5,996 bases of DNA from Oscillospiraceae bacterium. GTDB taxonomy: Bacteria > Bacillota > Clostridia > Oscillospirales > Oscillospiraceae. A program made the translations under genes and the position numbers. Below the pieces are notes generated by a model, which made no database searches, was not told where the DNA came from, and worked only from the letters and a program-made list of their open reading frames with translations. Location of the stretch: the NCBI GenBank assembly GCA_017458885.1, contig JAFSZQ010000014.1:1-5996 (forward strand), written 5' to 3'. Below, in pieces: positions 1 through 4,431 of this stretch (its first letter is position 1; each line of letters begins with the position of its first letter).

Positions 1-72
1 CGCGCGCTCCCGCTCGTCCAGCTCGCCGTCCAGCAGGGCGGAGAGCATGGTCCTGTATTCCTCGTGGTTCAT
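1..72 (-). CDS. Probable zinc-finger anti-sigma factor, N-terminal fragment
   Basis: Only the first 24 codons are in the window; the gene runs off the left edge. The peptide begins MNHEEYRTMLSALLDGELDE and continues RERA. The 'LSALLDGELDERERA' stretch resembles the start of anti-sigma factors with the zf-HC2 (ZAS) domain, where a 'DGEL' segment precedes a His-x3-Cys-x2-Cys zinc motif. That motif would lie outside the window and cannot be checked. The ATG overlaps the sigma-factor stop as ATGA, so translation is probably coupled, and a purine-rich AGGGGGCGGAG stretch inside the sigma gene serves as ribosome binding site. Position directly after an ECF sigma gene is the usual place for its cognate anti-sigma factor. 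It would hold the sigma factor inactive at the membrane or in the cytoplasm until a signal arrives. The identification rests on the short motif plus context. Confidence 0.72.
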   Translation of the reverse strand, partial: MNHEEYRTMLSALLDGELDERERA

Positions 73-674
73 CCGTTCTCCGCCCCCTTTCGTTCCGTTT
101 GGTTGGACGGCGCGCGGTCAAAAAAGTTCCCGCTCGCCGCGAGCGCGTCCCGCAGCGCCGAGCGCGCGCGGCTGATGCGCGAGCGCACCGTGCCGAGCGC
201 CAGCCCCGTGACCGCCGCGATCTCGGCGTAGGAGAGCTGCTCCGTCTCGCGCAGGAGCAGCACCTCGCGCTGCTCGTCCGGCAGGGCGTAGAGCGCCTCG
301 CGCACCATGCGCCGCGTCTCCCCGCGCTCCAGCGCCTCCTCCGGCGACGGCGCGGCGGAGCGCGCCTCGACGGGCGTCTCGCCGTCGTCGAGCGACACGT
401 CGAGCGCGCGCTTCTTTTCGCGGCGCAGCACGTCGAGGCAGGCGTTCGTCGCAAGGCGGTAGAGCCACGTCGAAAACGCCGCGTCCGCGCGGAAGCTCCC
501 CACGCCGCGCCAGACGGCGAGAAACGTGTCCTGCGCCGCCTCGAGCGCGTCGTCCTCGTCGCGGCACATACGGCGGCAGAGCGCGTAGACCCGCTTCTCG
601 TAGAGGCGGATCAGCGTCTCGAACGCCGCCTCGTCCCCGCGCCGGCAGCGCGCGATCAGTTGTGCTTCATCCAT
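69..674 (-). CDS. ECF-type RNA polymerase sigma factor (sigma-70 family)
   Basis: A 201-residue alternative sigma factor that would direct RNA polymerase to a small regulon. Region 2 spans about residues 10-90: 'DDALEAAQDTFLAVWRG' (41-57) fits region 2.2, which binds the core enzyme, and 'FSTWLYRLATNACLDVLRRE' (67-86) fits region 2.3/2.4, which melts and reads the -10 element. A Pro/Glu-rich linker follows (about 98-118). Region 4 covers about 121-178, with a helix-turn-helix at 147-170 ('LSYAEIAAVTGLALGTVRSR') that reads the -35 element. Length and the lack of regions 1 and 3 fit the ECF group. A tail of about 20 residues after region 4 has no recognised domain. The start has a GAGGG ribosome binding site and overlaps the dus gene by 8 bp; the stop overlaps the next start by 4 bp. 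The stress or signal sensed cannot be read from this sequence. Confidence 0.93.
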   Translation of the reverse strand: MDEAQLIARCRRGDEAAFETLIRLYEKRVYALCRRMCRDEDDALEAAQDTFLAVWRGVGSFRADAAFSTWLYRLATNACLDVLRREKKRALDVSLDDGETPVEARSAAPSPEEALERGETRRMVREALYALPDEQREVLLLRETEQLSYAEIAAVTGLALGTVRSRISRARSALRDALAASGNFFDRAPSNQTERKGAENG

Positions 675-1647
675 CCCGATCCCTCAAATCCCGCTTCACG
701 CCCTCGGCGACCCGATGCAGGTCGTCGAGGGTCTCCATCTTCACGATCTGTTCCTTATAGTAATTGGCGTAGGGCACGCCCTTCAGATACCAGCAGCAGT
801 GCCGCCGCGCCTCCAGCACCGCCGTGCGCTCGTTGCGGTATCCGGCGCTCAACTCGATCTGGCGCACGGCGACGGCGAACCGCTCCGCCACGCTTGGCAG
901 CGGCGGTATCTCCCGCCCGTCGAGCGCGGCTTGCGCCTGCTCGAACAGCCACGGGTCGCCGAACGCGCCGCGCCCGATCATCGCCATGTCCGCGCCCGTG
1001 TGACGCAGGATGCGCACCGCGTCCTCGGCGGAGAACACGTCGCCGTTGGCGATAACGGGGATCGACACCGCCTCCCTGACCCGCCGGATCTCCGTCCAGT
1101 CCGCCGCGCCGCCGTACATCTGCGCCCTCGTGCGCCCGTGCACCGTGACGGCGGCGACGCCCTCGGCTTCCAGCCGCCGCGCCAGCTCCGCGGCGTTGAT
1201 GCTGCCCTTGTCCCAGCCGAGGCGCAGCTTCGCCGTCACCGGCACGTCCACCGCGTCCACGACCGCCCGCGCGATGGCGGCGGCCTTGTCGGGGTCTTTC
1301 ATCAGCGCCGCGCCGCTGCCGTGGGCGGCGACCTTGTGTACGGGGCAGCCCATGTTGAGGTCGAGGATGTCCGCGCCGGAGACCTCGACGGCGATGCGCG
1401 CGGCCTGCGCCATCTCGTCGGGCACGTTGCCGAAGATCTGCACGACGCCGGGGCTTTCGTTCGGCGCGAGGAAGAGGAGCTTCTTGCTCTTCTCGTCGCC
1501 GTAGCACAGCGCCTTGGCGCTCACAAGCTCGGTGCAGGAAAGCCCCGCGCCGTGCTCGCGGCAGATCTGGCGGAACGCCGCGTCGGTCACGCCCGCCATC
1601 GGCGCGAGGTACAGTCTGGAGCCGATCTCGACGTTCCCGATGCGCAC
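667..1647 (-). CDS. dusB: tRNA-dihydrouridine synthase, DusB type
   Basis: An FMN enzyme that reduces uridine to dihydrouridine in the tRNA D-loop using NAD(P)H. With the GTG start chosen here it has 326 residues, usual for the family. Visible motifs: 'LAPMAGVTD' at the start of the TIM barrel (about 14-22), 'NMGCP' (98-102) whose Cys101 is the catalytic acid, 'KLRLGW' (140-145), 'HGRTR' (170-174), 'NGD' (201-203) and 'GRGAFGDPW' (225-233) for FMN/phosphate binding. The C-terminal helical domain carries 'WYLKGVPYAN'. An in-frame ATG at 1689 would add 14 residues. GTG 1647 is preferred because the protein then begins (M)RIGNVEIG like other DusB proteins, GAGGGGAGGGAG lies just upstream, and the proposed -10 box is downstream of that ATG. 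The gene heads an operon with the sigma and anti-sigma genes. The family is certain; the exact specificity (DusB rather than another Dus) is likely. Confidence 0.94.
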   Translation of the reverse strand: MRIGNVEIGSRLYLAPMAGVTDAAFRQICREHGAGLSCTELVSAKALCYGDEKSKKLLFLAPNESPGVVQIFGNVPDEMAQAARIAVEVSGADILDLNMGCPVHKVAAHGSGAALMKDPDKAAAIARAVVDAVDVPVTAKLRLGWDKGSINAAELARRLEAEGVAAVTVHGRTRAQMYGGAADWTEIRRVREAVSIPVIANGDVFSAEDAVRILRHTGADMAMIGRGAFGDPWLFEQAQAALDGREIPPLPSVAERFAVAVRQIELSAGYRNERTAVLEARRHCCWYLKGVPYANYYKEQIVKMETLDDLHRVAEGVKRDLRDRDG

Positions 1648-1679
1648 GGCGCTCCCTCCCCTCAATGCAATGCCATCAT

Positions 1680-1709
1680 AGTATAACATAGGTCCGCGCC
1701 GTACAACAA
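1680..1709 (-). promoter_or_regulatory. Putative sigma-A promoter of the dus-sigma-anti-sigma operon
   Basis: On the minus strand, TTGTTG (1709-1704) is separated by 18 bases from TATACT (1685-1680). Transcription would start near 1672-1674. That is downstream of the ATG at 1689 and upstream of the GTG at 1647, which supports the shorter Dus protein. The box match is moderate and was judged by eye. A second weaker match, ATGACA (1776-1771), 16 bases, TAATAT (1754-1749), lies further upstream and could be an alternative. Confidence 0.5.
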
Positions 1710-1771
1710 GCCAAAAAAGCGGATTTCCATGACAACTGCGCCGATTTTATATTAGATTTCCTCATATAACT

Positions 1772-1788
1772 GTCATATTTTGTATGAC
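1772..1788. repeat. Inverted repeat GTCATA-N5-TATGAC, possible operator
   Basis: Perfect 6-bp arms (1772-1777 and 1783-1788) flank TTTTG in the AT-rich stretch between the divergent promoters. The spacing and symmetry would suit a dimeric regulator. It overlaps the weak alternative minus-strand -35 box. A second short palindrome, CAAAT-C-ATTTG (1816-1826), sits 14 bases upstream of the plus-strand -35 box. Neither matches an operator I recognise, and AT-rich DNA produces such repeats by chance. Confidence 0.3.
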
Positions 1789-1839
1789 TTGACCATAATC
1801 CGCGGCAAATCGCGCCAAATCATTTGTTTTGCTCGACAG

Positions 1840-1868
1840 TTGACAACCGTGCCCCGCCGTGGCAGAAT
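1840..1868 (+). promoter_or_regulatory. Promoter of the attenuator leader and liv operon
   Basis: TTGACA (1840-1845) is a perfect -35 box, followed after exactly 17 bases by CAGAAT (1863-1868), a 4-of-6 match to TATAAT. Transcription would start around 1875. That leaves an untranslated stretch of about 25 bases before the leader ATG at 1900, enough to hold the AAAGGAG ribosome binding site (1884-1890). No better promoter was found between the terminator and livJ, so this is probably the main promoter of the transporter operon. Confidence 0.7.
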
Positions 1869-1899
1869 AGCATCAACCTGACGAAAGGAGCCTTCTGCC

Positions 1900-2019
1900 A
1901 TGACGCTGCGCGGCAACCGCAACATCGCCATCGCTTCCGCCCGTGCGGCAGAGGCTTCGTCCATTCTTGCGATCCTGACGGTAGGGGTAGTAGGCGTAGC
2001 CGCCTCTATGCCTTTTTGA
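1900..2019 (+). CDS. Leader peptide of a branched-chain amino acid attenuator (39 aa)
   Basis: A short ORF with its own AAAGGAG ribosome binding site (1884-1890, nine bases before the ATG). The peptide begins MTLRGNRNIAIASA and ends SSILAILTVGVVGVAASMPF. Residues 22-33 hold eight Ile/Leu/Val out of twelve: I22, L23, I25, L26, V28, V30, V31, V33. All four Val codons are GTA, a codon I could not find in frame in livJ, livH or livM. The stop codon lies inside the 5' half of the antiterminator. Together this indicates a sensing ORF: ribosome progress through the Ile/Leu/Val codons reports the supply of charged tRNA, and the peptide itself probably has no function. The alternative is a small one-helix membrane protein, since residues 20-39 are hydrophobic, but the RNA structures around it favour the leader reading. 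There is no resemblance to the enterobacterial IlvL sequence beyond composition. Confidence 0.82.
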   Translation: MTLRGNRNIAIASARAAEASSILAILTVGVVGVAASMPF

Positions 2020-2035
2020 AGCCGGAACAGGATCG
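1970..2035 (+). promoter_or_regulatory. Attenuator segment 1:2 (pause / anti-antiterminator) hairpin
   Basis: CGATCCTG (1970-1977, covering the Ile25-Leu26 codons) is perfectly complementary to CAGGATCG (2028-2035). After a small internal loop, CGG (1979-1981) pairs with CCG (2022-2024). Nested inside is a hairpin over the Val codons: AGGCG (1992-1996) with CGCCT (2001-2005) around a TAGC loop. It extends past a bulged T1991 through 1987-1990 with 2006-2009, and past a 1x1 mismatch through 1983-1985 with 2011-2013. A ribosome on the Ile/Leu/Val codons would disrupt this stem and free the downstream strand for the antiterminator. Found by manual pairing; no free energy was calculated. Confidence 0.7.
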
Positions 2036-2072
2036 TCGGTCGAACAGCGATGCAGCTCCGTCTCCAAAAAGG
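2011..2072 (+). promoter_or_regulatory. Attenuator segment 2:3, antiterminator
   Basis: In a single register, 2011-2036 pairs with 2047-2072: 21 of 26 positions pair (one G-U) and five single mismatches are spread along the stem. The first eight pairs are unbroken, CCTTTTTG (2011-2018) with CAAAAAGG (2065-2072). The right strand takes the terminator's whole 5' arm except nothing upstream of 2056 is needed, its A-rich loop, and the first G of its 3' arm, so the two structures exclude each other. The leader stop codon (2017-2019) lies in the left strand, so a ribosome that reaches the stop blocks this fold while one stalled on the Ile/Leu/Val codons leaves it free. Confidence 0.78.
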
Positions 2073-2096
2073 GAGACGGAGTTGTTTTCATTTTTT
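2056..2096 (+). terminator. Intrinsic terminator of the liv leader (attenuator segment 3:4)
   Basis: CTCCGTCTCC (2056-2065) pairs perfectly with GGAGACGGAG (2072-2081) around an A-rich six-base loop. The stem can be extended by a G-U pair (2055 with 2082) and an A-U pair (2054 with 2083). A U-rich run follows (2082-2096), ending in six Ts. It lies after the leader stop and 71 bases before livJ, with no other gene for it to terminate, so it acts as a conditional stop before the transporter genes. Confidence 0.9.
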
Positions 2097-2167
2097 CCTC
2101 ATTGGATATCCAGACGCGATCCGCGTTTGAATATAAAAAACCACCCATTATGAAAAGGAGAAGAACC
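2097..2167 (+). other. livJ 5' untranslated region downstream of the attenuator
   Basis: This stretch holds a small hairpin, ACGCG (2114-2118) with CGCGT (2122-2126) around ATC, then an A/T-rich run. The livJ ribosome binding site AAAAGGAG (2153-2160) ends seven bases before its ATG. TATAAA at 2132-2137 resembles a -10 box, but no -35 box at suitable spacing was found, so an internal promoter is not supported. Confidence 0.5.
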
Positions 2168-3355
2168 ATGAAAAAAGCATTGTCTCTCATCCTCGCGCTC
2201 GCGATGGTGCTTGCGCTCGCCGCGTGCGGCAGCAAGTCCGGCGAGACGGAGACCACCCCCGCTCCCGACAACACGCCCGCTGTCGAAGCCGACAGCCTGA
2301 CCTTCAAGCTCGGCGGCACCGGCCCGCTGACCGGCGGCGCGGCGATCTACGGCACGGCGGTCAAGAACGCCGCCGAGCTGGCGGTCGAGGAGATCAACGC
2401 CATGAGCGGCGTCCACTTCGAGCTGAACTTCCAGGACGACGCGCACGACGCCGAGAAGGCGGTCAACGCCTACAACACCCTCAAGGACTGGGGTATGCAG
2501 ATCTCTCTCGGCTCCGTGACCTCCAAGCCCGCCGAGGCGACCAGCGCCGAGAACTACGCCGACCGCATCTTCGCGCTGACCCCGTCCGCGTCCTCCGTCG
2601 CGACGACCGCGGGCAAGGACAACGTGTTCCAGATGTGCTTCACCGACCCCAACCAGGGCTCCGCGTCCGCGCAGTATATCGCTGACAAGGGCCTCGCCAC
2701 CAAGGTCGCCGTCATCTGGAAGAACGACGACGTGTACTCCAAGGGCATCTACGACACCTTTATGGCCGCCGCCCCCGGTCTCGGTCTTGAGATTGTGAGC
2801 GACACGACGTTTGCCGACGGCTCCGACACCGACTTCTCCGTGCAGGTCGCGGACGCGCAGAGCAAGGGCGCGGAGCTGGTGTTCCTCCCGATGTACTACA
2901 CCCCCGCGTCCCTGATCTTCGCGCAGGCGAAGGCGACGGGCTACGCTCCGACCTGGTTCGGCGTGGACGGCATGGACGGCATCCTGACCCTCGAGGGCTT
3001 TGACACCGCGCTTGCCGAGGGCGTCATCCTCCTGACCCCGTTCAACGCGGACTCCGACGACGCGCGCACGCAGGCGTTCGTCGAGAAGTATCAGGAAAAG
3101 TACGGCGAGATCCCCAACCAGTTCGCGGCGGACGCCTATGACTGCGTCTACGCCTACAAGCAGGCGCTCGAAGCCGCCGGCTGCACCGCCGACATGAGCA
3201 ACGAGGAGCTCAACGACGCCATGATCGCGCAGTTCACCTCCATGACCTTCGACGGCCTGACCGGCGCCGGCATGACCTGGGGCACGGACGGCGCCGTGAG
3301 CAAGAGCCCGAAGGGCATGATCATCCAGAACGGCGCTTACGTCGGTCTCGACTGA
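2168..3355 (+). CDS. livJ: Branched-chain amino acid ABC transporter, substrate-binding lipoprotein
   Basis: A 395-residue extracytoplasmic binding protein of the Peripla_BP_6 (Leu/Ile/Val-binding) family. It captures the amino acid outside the cell and delivers it to LivHM. Residues 1-20 form a lipoprotein signal: two Lys, a hydrophobic core, and lipobox LAAC with the lipidated Cys at 20. A flexible Thr/Pro-rich linker follows to about 43. The first lobe begins with 'GTGPLTGGAAIYG' (50-62), typical of the family's ligand site. Other recognisable segments are 'SVTSKPAEA' (116-124), 'TPSASS' (138-143) and 'FAADAYDCVYAYKQAL' (319-334). The C-terminus has 'FDGLTGAGMTW' (361-371), where homologues carry 'GxTG'. 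ATG 2168 is chosen over in-frame upstream starts (ATG 2150, TTG 2102) because only it is spaced from AGGAG and begins the signal peptide. It is the first structural gene after the attenuator. Ligand preference among Ile, Leu, Val or other amino acids cannot be fixed from sequence. Confidence 0.93.
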   Translation: MKKALSLILALAMVLALAACGSKSGETETTPAPDNTPAVEADSLTFKLGGTGPLTGGAAIYGTAVKNAAELAVEEINAMSGVHFELNFQDDAHDAEKAVNAYNTLKDWGMQISLGSVTSKPAEATSAENYADRIFALTPSASSVATTAGKDNVFQMCFTDPNQGSASAQYIADKGLATKVAVIWKNDDVYSKGIYDTFMAAAPGLGLEIVSDTTFADGSDTDFSVQVADAQSKGAELVFLPMYYTPASLIFAQAKATGYAPTWFGVDGMDGILTLEGFDTALAEGVILLTPFNADSDDARTQAFVEKYQEKYGEIPNQFAADAYDCVYAYKQALEAAGCTADMSNEELNDAMIAQFTSMTFDGLTGAGMTWGTDGAVSKSPKGMIIQNGAYVGLD

Positions 3356-3375
3356 TCCAAAAAACGAACACCCGC

Positions 3376-3406
3376 GTGCGGATGGGGCTTCGCGCCCCAT
3401 CCGCGC
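3376..3406 (+). repeat. Intercistronic hairpin 1 (livJ-livH)
   Basis: GCGGATGGGGC (3378-3388) and GCCCCATCCGC (3394-3404) form a perfect 11-bp stem with a five-base loop, extended by a G-U and a G-C pair. It starts 20 bases after the livJ stop. No T-run follows, so it is unlikely to be an efficient intrinsic terminator. It would more likely block 3' exonucleases and stabilise the livJ message, as hairpins after binding-protein genes are known to do in other ABC operons. Confidence 0.75.
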
Positions 3407-3415
3407 TCGGACGGA

Positions 3416-3470
3416 TAAGCGCGTGTCGGAGGAGCGCCCGCTCGCGGGGCGTCGTTCCGATGCGCGTTTG
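3416..3470 (+). repeat. Intercistronic hairpin 2, long imperfect stem (livJ-livH)
   Basis: In one register, 3417-3439 pairs with 3447-3469 around a seven-base loop: 21 of 23 positions pair, five as G-U, with one 2x2 mismatch (3432-3433 against 3453-3454). One more wobble can be added at 3416/3470. The wobbles are G-U in the plus-strand RNA but would be A-C mismatches in the minus-strand RNA, so the structure belongs to the liv transcript. With hairpin 1 it fills most of the 163-base gap before livH. No proper T-run follows, only TTT. Confidence 0.65.
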
Positions 3471-3518
3471 CCCGCGCTTTCCCCCTTTGAAACCTGTGAG
3501 AGATAGAGGTAGAAAATC

Positions 3519-4421
3519 ATGAGCTTTTTCAACTCCCTGATCAGCGGGATCAGTCTGGGGAGCATCTACGCGATCATCGCGCTGGGCTACACGATGGTGT
3601 ACGGCATCGCCAAGATGCTGAACTTCGCCCACGGCGACGTCATCATGGTCGGCGCGTACGTCTGCTTCTTCGCGGCGAGCCGCTTCGCGCTGCCGCCGCT
3701 CGCCGGCGTGCTGCTCGCGGTGGTGGTCTGCACGCTGCTCGGCATCACCATCGAAAAGCTGGCGTACGCGCCGCTGCGCGCCGCGCCGAGCCTCGCGGTG
3801 CTCATCACCGCCATCGGCGTGAGCTACTTCCTGCAAAACGCGGCGCTGCTGCTGTGGACGCCGAATCCCAAGGTGTTCCCGAACTTCGTCGCCCGCAGGG
3901 TGGACGGCGTCGATAAGGCGGGCGTCGAATTCTTCGGCGGCGCGCTGCGCGTGTCCTACGTCACGCTCGTGACGATCCTCGTCTGCCTTGCCATCATGGC
4001 TGTGCTGACCATCTTCATCAACGGCAGCAAGCTCGGCAAAGCGATGCGCGCGGTGTCCGAGGACAAGGACGCGGCGCGGCTGATGGGCATCAACGTCAAC
4101 ACGACCATCTCCGCGACGTTCGCCATCGGCTCGGGGCTCGCCGCCATCGCGGGCGTGCTGCTCTGCTCGGCGTACCCGACGCTCGTGCCGACGACCGGCT
4201 CCATGCCCGGCATCAAGGCGTTCACCGCCGCGGTGTTCGGCGGCATCGGCTCCATCCCGGGCGCGCTGCTCGGCGGGCTGATGCTCGGCGTGATCGAGAT
4301 ACTGTCCAAGGCGTACATCTCCACCCAGCTCTCCGACGCGGTGGTGTTCGGCGTGCTGATCGTGGTGCTGCTCGTGAAGCCGACGGGACTGCTGGGCAAG
4401 CAGATCCGCGAGAAAGTGTGA
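3519..4421 (+). CDS. livH: Branched-chain amino acid ABC transporter permease LivH
   Basis: A 300-residue integral membrane protein that forms, with LivM, the pore of the importer. The N-terminus is typical LivH: 'GISLGSIYAIIALGYTMVYG' (10-29) then 'MLNFAHGD' (33-40). Hydrophobic segments fit about eight membrane helices (roughly 5-28, 39-55, 60-80, 92-114, 147-167, 196-218, 235-262, 272-288). The cytoplasmic coupling loop is 'GKAMRAVSEDKDAARLMGIN' (173-192), which contacts the LivG/LivF ATPases. 'AFTAAVFGGIGSIPGALLGG' (234-253) is the conserved family segment near the C-terminus. A ribosome binding site GAGGT ends eight bases before the ATG. The 163-base gap from livJ carries two hairpins, and the stop is 10 bases from the livM start. 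No missing conserved segment was seen. Confidence 0.95.
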   Translation: MSFFNSLISGISLGSIYAIIALGYTMVYGIAKMLNFAHGDVIMVGAYVCFFAASRFALPPLAGVLLAVVVCTLLGITIEKLAYAPLRAAPSLAVLITAIGVSYFLQNAALLLWTPNPKVFPNFVARRVDGVDKAGVEFFGGALRVSYVTLVTILVCLAIMAVLTIFINGSKLGKAMRAVSEDKDAARLMGINVNTTISATFAIGSGLAAIAGVLLCSAYPTLVPTTGSMPGIKAFTAAVFGGIGSIPGALLGGLMLGVIEILSKAYISTQLSDAVVFGVLIVVLLVKPTGLLGKQIREKV

Positions 4422-4431
4422 GGTGGCGCGC

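Noticed and set aside
715..1686. Plus-strand frame of 323 codons opposite dus
   Set aside because: No family features and low-complexity Arg/His/Val composition; the opposite strand encodes all DusB motifs.
2102..2137. Second promoter directly before livJ (TTGGAT ... TATAAA)
   Set aside because: The gap between the boxes is 24 bases, too long for a sigma-A promoter, and no better -35 box was found.
1824..2153. Plus-strand frame of 109 codons across the leader region
   Set aside because: It has no ribosome binding site at its start, spans the promoter and the terminator, and gives a polar, unrecognisable product. The overlapping 39-codon leader frame explains the region better.
1875..2167. 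T-box or metabolite riboswitch in the liv leader
   Set aside because: I saw no T-box consensus and no known riboswitch core, whereas a translated Ile/Leu/Val-rich ORF with alternative terminator/antiterminator pairing accounts for the sequence.
1873..2319. Minus-strand frame across the leader and livJ start
   Set aside because: It runs through the promoter, attenuator and start of livJ and has no recognisable product.
3462..3487. Terminator from GCGCG/CGCGC (3462-3466 with 3473-3477) followed by TTT
   Set aside because: The stem is only 5 bp and the T-run is short and interrupted by Cs; the 5' arm is better used in the long hairpin at 3416-3470.
2099..3565. Long minus-strand open frame (488 codons) opposite livJ
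   Set aside because: It is a shadow of livJ caused by GC-rich codon use: the product is Arg/Gly/His/Val-rich, low complexity and matches no family, while livJ has a signal peptide and family motifs.
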